Shown: positions 7,811 through 16,705 of the stretch, in pieces
How positions within the stretch are numbered: position 1 is the stretch's first letter
Layout: the number at the start of each line of letters is the position of its first letter
NCBI RefSeq assembly: GCF_003001995.1
Contig: NZ_PVNB01000012.1
Coordinates: 1-64,000, forward strand
DNA from: Orenia metallireducens
Lineage (GTDB): Bacteria; Bacillota; Halanaerobiia; Halobacteroidales; Halobacteroidaceae
DNA: 64,000 nt
Direction of reading: 5' to 3'
Made by a program: the position numbers and the translations under genes
Notes under the pieces: generated by a model
Database searches by the model: none
What the model was told of the DNA's origin: nothing
What the model saw: the letters and a program-made list of their open reading frames with translations, nothing else

Positions 7811-8715
7811 TGATTAGCCAAGAAGAAGCTACTTTAGAAACTAATTTAAAAAGTAAAGAAAGTAAGGAATCAAATCGTTCTTTTAAATTTTTTGAAGATA
7901 ATGATATAAATTGGATAGCTACTATCTTATTATTAATCGGCTCACTAGCTATATTATTTCCTCTCTATTTGGCAATAAATGTAGCATTAAAAAGTCCCCA
8001 ACAATTAGCCCAATCTATACTTGCATTCCCAAAAGAACTTCATTGGGAGAACTTTACTAAGGCAATGGAGTTAACCCATTATTTTAGGAGTTTTAAGAAT
8101 AGTAGTTTGGTTACTGTTCCAACTGTAATTATAACATTACTAACAAATTCTATGGTTGCTTATGCTATTGCTAGAAATTTAGATAAAAAATTCTTCAAAT
8201 TTCTGTACTATTACTTTATTGCTGCCTTATTTATTCCTTTTCCAATTATTATGTTACCTATTGTAAAAGAGATGAGTTTTTTAGGTTTAGATAATAGGCT
8301 GGGATTAACGATCTTATATATTGTTTATGGATTGTCAATGAATATCTTTATCTATATCAGCTATATTAAATCACTACCTGGTTCTTTAGAGGAAGCAGCA
8401 ATTATAGATGGAGCTAGTACTTGGCAGATTTTTTGGAAGATTATCTTTCCACTATTAAAACCTATTAATGCTACAATAGCTATTTTAACTGCTTTATGGG
8501 CCTGGAATGATTTTATGTTACCATTAATTATGTTAAATGATCGAAAATTAATGACCTTACCCTTAGTCCAATATGTATTTCAGTCTCAATTTAGTACAAA
8601 TTACAATTTAGCATTTGCTTCTTATCTCTTGGCATTAGCGCCAATGATACTTGTCTATATTTTTGCTCAAAAATGGATTATTAGTGGTGTAATGAAGGGG
8701 TCAGTTAAGGGTTAA
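7810..8715 (+). CDS. Sugar ABC transporter permease (MalG type)
   Basis: A 301-residue second permease of the CUT1 importer. An unusual polar, Lys/Glu-rich N-terminal tail of about 35 residues precedes the first helix. The EAA loop LEEAAIIDGASTWQIFWKII and the C-terminal GVMKGSVKG are typical of MalG. The GTG start overlaps the upstream stop (TAGTG), with GGGAGG about 10 bases before. It pairs with the gene at 6944; the missing ATPase is presumably an MsmX/MsmK-like protein encoded elsewhere. Confidence 0.9.
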   Translation: MISQEEATLETNLKSKESKESNRSFKFFEDNDINWIATILLLIGSLAILFPLYLAINVALKSPQQLAQSILAFPKELHWENFTKAMELTHYFRSFKNSSLVTVPTVIITLLTNSMVAYAIARNLDKKFFKFLYYYFIAALFIPFPIIMLPIVKEMSFLGLDNRLGLTILYIVYGLSMNIFIYISYIKSLPGSLEEAAIIDGASTWQIFWKIIFPLLKPINATIAILTALWAWNDFMLPLIMLNDRKLMTLPLVQYVFQSQFSTNYNLAFASYLLALAPMILVYIFAQKWIISGVMKGSVKG

Positions 8716-8761
8716 TACGAGAAATAATTAATTAACTAATAGTTAAATTAGGAGGAAGGTT

Positions 8762-10957
8762 ATGGGAATCTATTATAATAAACAGAATAATATGTTTCAC
8801 TTACAAGCTAATGATACAAGTTATCTGATTAAAATTTTGGACAATGGAGAGTTAGCACATGGATATTGGGGTAAAAAAATCAAATCAACAGAGTTGAAAG
8901 ATTATCATGAATTAGCATTAAACCCTTATTTATTATCACAAAAAGAGGGACATTCCTTTGCGATGGATGTGATCTCAAAAGAATACCCAAGCTATGGAAA
9001 TTCTGATTTTCGCCAACCTGCTTATCAAGTTAAGTTGGAGAATGGTTCTAGAATCTCTGAGCTAAAGTATTTAGAACATGATATTTTTAAAGGCAAGAAG
9101 AAGCTAAAGGGCTTACCAGCAACTTATGTAGAAGATGAGTCAGAAGCTGAAAGCTTAGAGATAACACTAATTGATAAAGTAACTAAGCTTAAGGCAAGAC
9201 TTTCTTATACAGTCTATGAAGATTTGGATGCTATTACCAGGTCAGTTTACTTTATTAATGAAGGAAATGAGGCTATTAATTTATCTCGTGCTTTAAGTTC
9301 TAGTCTTGATTTTAAAGATAGTGATTTTGAATTATTACAGCTGTCTGGAGCTTGGGCTAGAGAAAGGCATATTAAAACAAGACCTTTAGTACAAGGACTA
9401 CAAGCAATTGAAAGTAAAAGAGGAGCTAGCAGCCACTCTCAAAATCCTTTTATTGCATTACTAAGGGATAATACAACTGAATATCAAGGTGAAGTTTATG
9501 GTTTTAGTCTTGTCTATAGTGGAAGCTTTTTAGCTCAGATTGAGGTTAATAAATATAGTCAAACAAGAGTTTCTATGGGAATTAATTCCTTTGATTTTAA
9601 TTGGTTATTAGAACCGCAAGAAGATTTTCAAACTCCAGAAGTAGTTATGGTTTATTCAGATCAAGGGGTTAATAAGATGTCCCAGACTTATCATAAGCTA
9701 TATAGAACTCGTCTTGCTCGTGGTAAATTTAGAGATAAGGTCAGACCGATCTTGATTAATAATTGGGAAGCAACTTATTTTGACTTTGATGAAGATAAGA
9801 TTCTAGAGATAGCTAAATCAGGAAAAGAGCTGGGCTTGGAGTTATTTGTATTAGATGATGGTTGGTTTGGTAAAAGAGATGATGATACAAGTTCTTTAGG
9901 TGATTGGTTTGTAGATAAGAATAAACTTCCTAATGGCTTAGGTAAGCTAGGTCAACAGATAAATAATTTAGGAATGGAGTTTGGTCTGTGGTTTGAACCT
10001 GAGATGGTCTCACCAGATAGTGATTTATATCGTGCTCATCCTGATTGGTGCCTTCATGTTCCAAATCGAAAGCGTTCAACAGCAAGGGATCAATTGATCT
10101 TGGATTTATCCCGTGAAGATGTATGTGACTATATTATAGAAAAGATTTCGGCTATTTTAGAAAGTGCTCCAATTACCTATGTTAAATGGGATATGAATCG
10201 GAATATGTCGGAGATCGGTTCTGCTAAGTTGCCACCAGAAAGGCAACAAGAGACTGCTCATCGGTATATGCTAGGACTATATAGAATTTTAGAAGAGTTA
10301 ACTACTAGGTTTTCTGATATCTTATTTGAAAGTTGCTCTGGTGGTGGTGGAAGGTTTGACCCAGGTATGCTTTATTATATGCCCCAAACCTGGACTAGTG
10401 ATGATACTGATGCTGTAGAGAGGCTACAGATTCAGTATGGAACAAGTATTGTCTATCCATTAAGTGCTATCGGTGCTCATGTTTCAGCAGTGCCAAATCA
10501 TCAGGTACAAAGAATTACTTCTTTAGATATGCGGGGGCATGTAGCGATGTTTGGTAACTTTGGTTATGAGTTAGATTTGACTAAAATGACAACAGAAGAA
10601 AAAGAGCTTGTTAAAGAGCAGGTAGCAGAATATAAAGAGCTAAGAAAATTGGTGCAGCATGGTAATTTTTATAGATTATTAAGTCCTTTTGAAGGTAATG
10701 AAACAGCTTGGAGTGTGGTCTCTGCTGATCAACAAGAAGCCTATATTGGATACTATAAAGTATTAGCAGAAGCAAACGTTGGCTGTAGAGCCTTGAAGAT
10801 TAAGGGATTAAATCCAGAGTTTAAATATCAATTAGTAGGTACTGAGAAGACTTATGATGGAGATTTCTTAATGCATATTGGAATAAATATTCCTGATGAA
10901 TTATTAAATGGTGGGGATTTTAGAAGTATTGTTTGGAAGTTAAAAGCTACTAAATAG
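8762..10957 (+). CDS. Alpha-galactosidase, glycoside hydrolase family 36
   Basis: A 731-residue enzyme matching AgaA/RafA-type cytoplasmic alpha-galactosidases in length. It has an N-terminal beta-supersandwich (about 1-320), a TIM barrel (about 330-640) and a C-terminal beta domain. The nucleophile is Asp477 in KWDMNR and the acid/base aspartate lies in WTSDDTDA (Asp547/548); FVLDDGWFG and ESCSGGGGRFD are further family motifs. It releases galactose from raffinose, stachyose or melibiose imported by the transporter just upstream (46-bp gap, GGAGGAAGG ribosome site). No signal peptide. It differs mechanistically from the GH4 enzyme at 2499, so the cell has two unrelated routes for the same bond. 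Confidence 0.95.
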   Translation: MGIYYNKQNNMFHLQANDTSYLIKILDNGELAHGYWGKKIKSTELKDYHELALNPYLLSQKEGHSFAMDVISKEYPSYGNSDFRQPAYQVKLENGSRISELKYLEHDIFKGKKKLKGLPATYVEDESEAESLEITLIDKVTKLKARLSYTVYEDLDAITRSVYFINEGNEAINLSRALSSSLDFKDSDFELLQLSGAWARERHIKTRPLVQGLQAIESKRGASSHSQNPFIALLRDNTTEYQGEVYGFSLVYSGSFLAQIEVNKYSQTRVSMGINSFDFNWLLEPQEDFQTPEVVMVYSDQGVNKMSQTYHKLYRTRLARGKFRDKVRPILINNWEATYFDFDEDKILEIAKSGKELGLELFVLDDGWFGKRDDDTSSLGDWFVDKNKLPNGLGKLGQQINNLGMEFGLWFEPEMVSPDSDLYRAHPDWCLHVPNRKRSTARDQLILDLSREDVCDYIIEKISAILESAPITYVKWDMNRNMSEIGSAKLPPERQQETAHRYMLGLYRILEELTTRFSDILFESCSGGGGRFDPGMLYYMPQTWTSDDTDAVERLQIQYGTSIVYPLSAIGAHVSAVPNHQVQRITSLDMRGHVAMFGNFGYELDLTKMTTEEKELVKEQVAEYKELRKLVQHGNFYRLLSPFEGNETAWSVVSADQQEAYIGYYKVLAEANVGCRALKIKGLNPEFKYQLVGTEKTYDGDFLMHIGINIPDELLNGGDFRSIVWKLKATK

Positions 10958-10980
10958 ATGGTAATTAGATTTTAAGAAGG

Positions 10981-11034
10981 CTCATTTATGTTGGCTTATA
11001 ATTATATTATTAAAGCAAGTCTAACATAAATGAG
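10981..11034 (+). terminator. Stem-loop, probable terminator after the GH36 gene
   Basis: A 12-bp perfect stem (CTCATTTATGTT at 10981 with AACATAAATGAG at 11023-11034). Further pairing of GGCTT with AAGC lies inside. The downstream TTGTAAATTTATTTT is only moderately T-rich, so termination efficiency is uncertain. Confidence 0.55.
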
Positions 11035-11129
11035 TTGTAAATTTATTTTAGAAAAATAAGACATAATCTTTTAATATAGATATATTTTGAGAATTGATTC
11101 CTAAACTTAGTTTCTTTAATTAAAAAAGT

Positions 11130-11158
11130 TTGACGTTGCTTTAAAATTAAGCTATAAT
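11130..11158 (+). promoter_or_regulatory. galE promoter
   Basis: TTGACG (11130-11135), a 17-bp spacer and TATAAT (11153-11158) form a near-consensus sigma-A promoter. The predicted start near 11165 gives a leader of about 200 bases before galE. No AraC half-site or AAACCGGTTT operator is visible, so the Leloir genes look constitutive or controlled otherwise. Confidence 0.7.
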
Positions 11159-11362
11159 ATAATTAATAAATAATATTATAGAAGGGTATAATCTCTAAGA
11201 ATTTAATCCACTATAAGATAGGTTAAATTTTTATGCAATATTATTTTTATTTATCGTCTTTATTAAAATAATTAATTAAGTTGATTAGAGCTAGTAATTT
11301 AACGAAAGAAAAACTGATGATTAAAGAGTCAAAGAGATTATTAACAAAGGGGGAATTAAGTA

Positions 11363-12349
11363 ATGAATATTTTAGTAACTGGTGGTGCTGGATATATTGG
11401 GAGTCATGTAGTGAAAGAATTGTTAGAGACTGACCATCAAGTTGTAGTCTATGATAATTTGCAAAAGGGTCATAAGGAAGCTGTTTTAGGAGGAGTATTT
11501 GTTGAAGGTGATTTAGCTGATAGAGAATTATTAGATAGAACTTTTAGTAAGTATGATATTGAAGCAGTAATTCACTTGGCTGCTGATAGTCTAGTAGGGG
11601 AGTCGATGGAGAATCCAGCTAAATATTATCGTAATAATCTAGTTAATGGATTAAATCTGTTAGATGCAATGGTCAAGCATAATGTGAAAAAGATTGTCTT
11701 TTCATCTACTGCAGCAGTTTATGGAGATGTAGAAGAGGTACCGATTACAGAAGATTTACCTAAAGATCCAACCAGTGTTTATGGTAAATCAAAGCTATTC
11801 TTTGAAGAGATAATGAAGGATTATGATCAAGCTTATGGTCTAAAATTTGTCTCTTTAAGATATTTTAATGCAAGTGGTGCTGATGAATCTGGAAAGATTG
11901 GAGAAGACCATAATCCAGAGAGCCATTTAATTCCGATTGTATTACAGAAGGCTTTAGGTTTAAGAGATAAGTTAGCTATCTTTGGTACTGATTATCCAAC
12001 TAGAGATGGAAGCTGTGTTAGAGACTATATCCATGTTACAGACTTAGCTCAAGCTCATATTCTAGGAATTGAGGCTTTGGAAGCTGGTAAAGAGAGTGAG
12101 ATTTATAACTTGGGTAATGGTGATGGTTATTCAGTAAAAGAGGTAATTAACGTAGCCAGTGAGGTTGTAGGTAAAGAGATTGAAGCAGTAGAGGGTGATA
12201 GAAGAGCAGGAGACCCTGCCACCTTAATTGCTAGTTCTGATAGAATCAGAGAAGATTTAGCTTGGAATCCTCAGTATGGTGATTTAAAGACGATCATTGA
12301 GACGGCTTGGAAGTGGCATATGAATCATCCGGCAGGCTTTAAGAAATAG
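11363..12349 (+). CDS. galE: UDP-glucose 4-epimerase
   Basis: A 328-residue short-chain dehydrogenase/reductase that interconverts UDP-galactose and UDP-glucose with bound NAD+. The Rossmann motif GGAGYIGS is at residues 7-14. The catalytic YxxxK is Tyr140-Lys144 in VYGKSK, preceded by the FSSTAAVYG serine region. RYFNASGAD and CVRDYIHVTDLA are typical of GalE. It closes the Leloir cycle by regenerating UDP-glucose for GalT. It is separated from galT by about 750 bases that contain two repeat units and a small zinc-ribbon gene. The start has an AAAGGGGG ribosome site. Confidence 0.95.
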   Translation: MNILVTGGAGYIGSHVVKELLETDHQVVVYDNLQKGHKEAVLGGVFVEGDLADRELLDRTFSKYDIEAVIHLAADSLVGESMENPAKYYRNNLVNGLNLLDAMVKHNVKKIVFSSTAAVYGDVEEVPITEDLPKDPTSVYGKSKLFFEEIMKDYDQAYGLKFVSLRYFNASGADESGKIGEDHNPESHLIPIVLQKALGLRDKLAIFGTDYPTRDGSCVRDYIHVTDLAQAHILGIEALEAGKESEIYNLGNGDGYSVKEVINVASEVVGKEIEAVEGDRRAGDPATLIASSDRIREDLAWNPQYGDLKTIIETAWKWHMNHPAGFKK

Positions 12350-12435
12350 TAATAGCTTTGCGATGTTTAAATATAAAGCTATATTGATCTGTTGTGCTAG
12401 TTTAATTTAAATATTAATAGTGTCTTTTTATGGGT

Positions 12436-12720
12436 ATATTGCGATATTTTTGCTTTTTAAAAGCGAACAAAAATCTTAGGTTCCGCCTAAGGGCGGGTTA
12501 CGTTTTTCCTTGATGAAAAAGTAACCAAAAAATCAAGAAGAAAATTTAACTCTCTCAGCAACCAATATCTCTTGAAAATTAAAAATATAGTACTTCTACT
12601 TCAGAGATAACGCTATAATTATTGTTGTTCGAGAATATTTGCTTCGTTCAAACAGAAATTTTTTTCGGCTTAAAAAACCTTAAAATCTTTTTAAGTTTAA
12701 ATTCAAAAGTGTCGTAATAT
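12436..12720. repeat. Dispersed repeat, ATATTGCGA family, copy 1
   Basis: About 285 bases that start ATATTGCGATATTTTTGC and end GTGTCGTAATAT, so the ends are inverted copies. Inside is TCTTAGGTTCCGCCTAAGGG followed by GCGGGTT and a stretch reading TTCCTTGATGAAAAAGTAACC. These are nearly identical to 50168-50504. I see no open reading frame of note. Similar pieces occur in several other intergenic regions of this window. Confidence 0.75.
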
Positions 12721-12767
12721 CTCTCTGTTGTATCGGTTCTTCTACGAGCACACGGCGTTATATTGAT

Positions 12768-12852
12768 ATATTGCGACACTTTGGATGTTTAGATAGTTAG
12801 ACAGTTCTTAACCGCCTACCACCTGTCTACCTAATAAGCAAAGTGTTTTAAT
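12768..12852. repeat. Short member of the ATATTGCGA repeat family
   Basis: An 85-base unit with ends ATATTGCGACACTTT and AAAGTGTTTTAATAT in inverted orientation. Its interior has CCGCCTACCACCTGTCTACC, similar to the interior of the copy that ends at 44540. It lies immediately upstream of the small zinc-ribbon gene. Confidence 0.6.
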
Positions 12853-12899
12853 ATCTATCTAAAGTTTAAGTTTATACATCTATAAGGGGAGGGGCTATA

Positions 12900-13058
12900 A
12901 TGCAGATTAGAGGACGTGTAAGGTATTATGGTATGGGAAAGAATGAAGATGGGACTAGAATTTGTCCCAAATGCCGAGTTAAAATTAAATCTAAGTATAA
13001 AAAGGCTGCTAAAGAAGATGGTTGCCCTTATTGTGGATATAATTATGTTGCCAGTTAA
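12900..13058 (+). CDS. Small zinc-ribbon protein of unknown function
   Basis: A 52-codon gene with an ATG nine bases after a strong ribosome site (AAGGGGAGGGG). The product is basic (about a dozen Lys/Arg) and has two Cys pairs, CPKC at residues 22-25 and CPYC at 42-45, spaced as in a treble-clef or rubredoxin-like zinc ribbon. The G-rich N-terminus (RVRYYGMGKNEDGT) is not one I recognise. It lies 47 bases before galT and may be cotranscribed with it. Function unknown; a structural zinc site is the only inference. Confidence 0.7.
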   Translation: MQIRGRVRYYGMGKNEDGTRICPKCRVKIKSKYKKAAKEDGCPYCGYNYVAS

Positions 13059-13105
13059 AAAGAATTTTTGTTGGTTGAACATATTAAAATAAGGAGGTTG
13101 AAGAG

Positions 13106-14662
13106 ATGGCTAAGATTAATATTGCTTTAGAGATAGAAAAGTTACTAAAGTATGGAGAGGAAAAAGGATTATTGGCTAAATGGGACCTAGTTCCTATAAG
13201 AAATAGTATTATGGATTTATTAGAGTTGCCAGAGCCTTATGAGGGAGAGGTTGATTATGAAGTTGGTGATTCCCCTCAAGAAATTTTAGATAATATGCTT
13301 GATTATGCAGCGGAGAAAGGAATTTTAGAAGATAATACAATAACCTATCGGGATCTATTAGATACTGAGATTATGGGATTGATGATGCCTCGGGAATCTG
13401 AAGTAGTAAAGGAGTTTTGGACTAGAGCTGAAGAGGATATAAGAGAAGCTACAGATTATTTCTATAACCTATCCCAAGACTCCAACTATATCCGTAGAGA
13501 TAGAATAGCTAAGAATATGCATTGGTTGGCTAAAACCGATTATGGTGATTTAGAGATAACTGTTAATCTATCTAAGCCAGAAAAAGACCCTAAAGCGATT
13601 GCTGCTGCTAAGCAGATGAAGCAGAGTAGTTATCCTAAGTGTTTTTTATGCTTTGAAAATGTAGGATATCCAGGTAGAGTAAATCATCCTGCTCGTCAAA
13701 ACCACAGAGTTATTCCAATTACTTTAAATGATAAGCAGTGGTTTTTACAATATTCACCCTATGTCTATTATAATGAACATTCAATAGTTTTTTCTGAAAA
13801 ACATGAGCCAATGAGAATAGATAAGGATACTTTTGTCAATCTACTTGATTTTGTAGATCAACTTCCTCATTATTTCTTAGGTTCAAATGCTGACTTACCT
13901 TTAGTAGGTGGTTCGATTTTAAGCCATGACCATTTCCAAGGAGGACATCATATCTTTCCTATGGAAAGAGCAGAGGCTGAGGAAGAGTTCACTCATCCAG
14001 AGTTTATAGAGGTAAAGACAGGTATAGTAAATTGGCCGATGTCTGTACTGAGATTAAGTTCAGAGGATAAGGAGAAATTGATTGCATTAGCAACGACTAT
14101 TTTAAAAGAGTGGAGAACTTATAGTGATCAAGCTAGAGGTATAGTAGCTTTTTCAGAAGTAGAGGGAGAGAAAGAGCCCCATAACACTATAACTCCAATT
14201 GCTCGCAAGAAGGATGGAGTCTTTGAATTGGATTTAGTCCTACGGAATAATAGGACTTCTAAAGAATATCCAGATGGTATCTTCCATCCCCATCAAGAGC
14301 TACATCACATCAAAAAAGAGAATATAGGTTTAATAGAGGTGATGGGATTAGCGGTATTACCAGGTAGATTGAAGCAGGAGTTAGAAGAGGTAGCAAGGTA
14401 CCTAACTGGAGAAGAAGTCTTTGACCGAGAGGATATCCTAAATAAAGAGGATATAGCTAAGCATGTTGATTGGATAGCAGAAATGGTAGAGAGTTATGGT
14501 AGTAATTTAGAAGCAACAGAGGCTAAAGATACCTTAGAAAGAGAAGTAGGAATGAAGTTTATGAAAGTGCTTGAGCATGCAGGGGTCTTCAAACGAGATG
14601 AGGCTGGTAAGGAAGGCTTTAGAGAATTTTTAAGGAGTATAGGAATGGATGATAGCAATTAA
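13106..14662 (+). CDS. galT: UDP-glucose--hexose-1-phosphate uridylyltransferase (Firmicutes-type GalT)
   Basis: A 518-residue enzyme of the long Gram-positive GalT class, about 150 residues longer than the E. coli type. It swaps UMP from UDP-glucose to galactose-1-phosphate. Visible landmarks are PKCFLCFENVGYPGR (a Cys pair), HPARQNHRVIP, and the conserved GGSILSHDHFQGG block that supplies active-site histidines. The region FHPHQELHHIKKENIG is also typical. AAGGAGG ribosome site. It is followed 52 bases later by galK, forming the core of the Leloir pathway. Confidence 0.95.
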   Translation: MAKINIALEIEKLLKYGEEKGLLAKWDLVPIRNSIMDLLELPEPYEGEVDYEVGDSPQEILDNMLDYAAEKGILEDNTITYRDLLDTEIMGLMMPRESEVVKEFWTRAEEDIREATDYFYNLSQDSNYIRRDRIAKNMHWLAKTDYGDLEITVNLSKPEKDPKAIAAAKQMKQSSYPKCFLCFENVGYPGRVNHPARQNHRVIPITLNDKQWFLQYSPYVYYNEHSIVFSEKHEPMRIDKDTFVNLLDFVDQLPHYFLGSNADLPLVGGSILSHDHFQGGHHIFPMERAEAEEEFTHPEFIEVKTGIVNWPMSVLRLSSEDKEKLIALATTILKEWRTYSDQARGIVAFSEVEGEKEPHNTITPIARKKDGVFELDLVLRNNRTSKEYPDGIFHPHQELHHIKKENIGLIEVMGLAVLPGRLKQELEEVARYLTGEEVFDREDILNKEDIAKHVDWIAEMVESYGSNLEATEAKDTLEREVGMKFMKVLEHAGVFKRDEAGKEGFREFLRSIGMDDSN

Positions 14663-14714
14663 ATCAAGTCAAATAAAAATTAATTATATAGAAGATAAAT
14701 GGGGAGGGAATTAG

Positions 14715-15881
14715 ATGGAAGGATTAAAAAAAATATTCATTGATTATTTTGGAGATAATGGTAGTCCAATTAAATATGTTAAAGCCCCAGGACGGGTTAA
14801 TCTAATTGGGGAGCATACCGATTATAATGACGGATTTGTCTTACCAATTGCTATTGATAGAGATATTAGTATAGTGGCTCAAAAGCGAGAGGATAAAGAG
14901 GTTAAAATCTATTCTCTAGATTATAAAACAGAAGGGTCATTCTCCTTAGATAATATTCAATATAGTGAAGAAGAAAATTGGATTAATTATTTACAGGGTG
15001 TAGCTCAAATGATATTAGATGAGGGGTATCAGCTACAGGGAATGAATTTAGTCTTGACAGGAACTATCCCACAAGGAGCAGGGCTAAGTTCTTCGGCTGC
15101 TTTAGAAGTGGCTACAGCGCTGGCTTTTCAAGTGCTAAGTGGTTTTGAGTTAGATAGAGTAGAGATAGCTAAGCTTTGTCAGAAGGCTGAAAACAAATTT
15201 GTGGGAGTTAATTGTGGGATTATGGATCAATTTATCTCTGCATTAGGTCAACAGGATAATGCTCTATTCGTGGATTGTCGCTCTCATGAGTATAAGTTAG
15301 TTCCAATCGATACAAGTGAGATTAAGATAGTAATAGCTAATACTAATGTAGAACATAGCCTAGTGGATTCAGCTTATAATCAACGCTTAAGAGAATGTGC
15401 TAAAGCTGTTGACTATTTTAATAATGTGTTAGATAGAGAGATTCAGGCATTAAGAGATGTTGATATCAAGGAGTTTGAAGAGTATAAGAATGGATTAGAA
15501 GAGGTTATTAAAAAGAGAGCAGAGCATGTTATTTATGAAAATAAACGTGTTCAAGATACTATTGAAGCCTTTGCTCAGGATGATTTGAATAAAGTTGGAG
15601 AGTTGATGATTAAGTCCCATGAAAGCTTAAGAGATTTATATGAGGTTAGTTGTAAAGAGTTGGATATTATTGTTGATTTAGCCTTGGGTGTTGAGGGTGT
15701 CTTAGGTGCAAGGATGACAGGAGCAGGTTTTGGAGGATGTGTGGTAAGTTTAGTTAAAAAGGATGCAGTAGCTGAATTTAAAGAGAGAGTAGCTAAGAAT
15801 TATCAAGAGAAGACAGGGATTGAGACTGATATCTATATTTGTAATATAGAAGATGGAGCCCATGAAGTGATTAGCGTTTAA
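14715..15881 (+). CDS. galK: Galactokinase
   Basis: A 388-residue GHMP kinase that phosphorylates galactose on C1 with ATP. All three family motifs are present: the galactose signature GRVNLIGEHTDYNDGFVLP near residues 25-43, the ATP loop GAGLSSSAAL, and the C-terminal MTGAGFGGCVVSL. The catalytic aspartate is in NCGIMDQF. It is the last gene of the Leloir set, followed by a strong terminator at 15993. Galactose released by GH4, GH36 and GH2 enters metabolism here. Confidence 0.97.
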   Translation: MEGLKKIFIDYFGDNGSPIKYVKAPGRVNLIGEHTDYNDGFVLPIAIDRDISIVAQKREDKEVKIYSLDYKTEGSFSLDNIQYSEEENWINYLQGVAQMILDEGYQLQGMNLVLTGTIPQGAGLSSSAALEVATALAFQVLSGFELDRVEIAKLCQKAENKFVGVNCGIMDQFISALGQQDNALFVDCRSHEYKLVPIDTSEIKIVIANTNVEHSLVDSAYNQRLRECAKAVDYFNNVLDREIQALRDVDIKEFEEYKNGLEEVIKKRAEHVIYENKRVQDTIEAFAQDDLNKVGELMIKSHESLRDLYEVSCKELDIIVDLALGVEGVLGARMTGAGFGGCVVSLVKKDAVAEFKERVAKNYQEKTGIETDIYICNIEDGAHEVISV

Positions 15882-15992
15882 CTTTTTAAGGTATAGAACT
15901 GATAGGTGAATTATTTTAATAAATAGATTTTTAGATATGTGTAATTTTATAAAGAATGTATTAATTTTAAAATAAAAAAATAAGAATATTAT

Positions 15993-16030
15993 AAAATTCC
16001 TTCTGGAATTCCTGAAGGAATTTTATTTTC
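15993..16030 (+). terminator. galK terminator
   Basis: An 11-bp perfect stem (AAAATTCCTTC with GAAGGAATTTT) with a 10-nt loop is followed by ATTTTC. It ends the Leloir genes. Confidence 0.85.
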
Positions 16031-16074
16031 AATAATAAGCTAATTTTTAATAGTAAAATGGTAAGCTATTGATT

Positions 16075-16239
16075 AATGATGATTTGGAAGAGTTGTTAGC
16101 AGAGATAAAAGAAAAGTATGCTTATAATGATAAAGATGATCTATTTATTAGGGATAGTATCAAAGTAGCAATGATGCTTAACCTTAGTCAAAATAAGTCA
16201 ACTACTTATAAATTGTATTTAGGGATGAAGGCAAATTGA
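16075..16239 (+). pseudogene. Fragment of the hydrogenase-like gene (N-terminal region)
   Basis: A 55-codon open stretch whose translation (NDDLEELLAEIKEKYAYNDK, then DDLFIRDSIKVAMMLN, LSQNKSTTYKL) matches residues about 31-80 of the [FeFe]-hydrogenase-like protein at 28551 at roughly 70 percent identity. It then diverges and stops at 16237. The DNA just before it also matches the sequence before that gene (AATAATAAGCTAATTTTTAA). It has no start codon of its own in register and no ribosome site, so it is a relic of a partial duplication. Confidence 0.75.
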
Positions 16240-16279
16240 TGTTAAATAATACATTGAATCTATAGATGTAAAATAATAT

Positions 16280-16308
16280 TTGACAACACCATCAATGTAT
16301 ACTATAAT
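16280..16308 (+). promoter_or_regulatory. Consensus promoter upstream of lacI
   Basis: TTGACA (16280-16285), a 17-bp spacer and TATAAT (16303-16308) are both perfect consensus boxes. TACATTGA (16250-16257) and TCAATGTA (16292-16299) are inverted copies that flank the -35 and could be a repressor site. The leader to lacI would be about 390 bases. It contains a short stem (TGTAAG with CTTACA near 16400) but no gene I can support. Confidence 0.65.
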
Positions 16309-16673
16309 ATATCTAATAAATGTAATTAATAACATAAGCAATTGTATTGTTTTTTTTAGATTTCTTACTTTATTTAATTAATTAAGTTTCTCTGAAAATG
16401 TAAGTTACTTTACCTTACAAGAGGCTTATTAGGTTGAGAAGATAAGAGAATGTCAGAAATAAAATATAAGATTATAATTATATGTTAAATAATAGATAGG
16501 ATATAATTGATGGATTAGTCGCTTTTATTCTAATAAAGCTAATTTTGAATGACAAATAGGGCAAAATAGAAATCAGATGAAAAAATAGCTGATTTGTCAA
16601 TTCTCATTTAAAATTAGTGTCTAAGAAGATTGCTGATTAACATATAATGGTATCTTTTATTTTTAATAATAAC

Positions 16674-16685
16674 TAAACCGGTTTA
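16674..16685. promoter_or_regulatory. LacI-type operator O1
   Basis: The 12-bp palindrome TAAACCGGTTTA has the central CG core typical of LacI/GalR-family operators. It lies 20 bases before the lacI start and would overlap the ribosome-site region, suggesting autoregulation. The same core occurs twice after the gene (17713-17740). Confidence 0.8.
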
Positions 16686-16705
16686 AGTGAAAGGAATATG
16701 ATAAT

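Noticed and set aside
12855-13082. Minus-strand open frame of 75 codons
   Set aside because: It is the shadow of the small zinc-ribbon gene on the plus strand, which has a strong ribosome site and Cys pairs.
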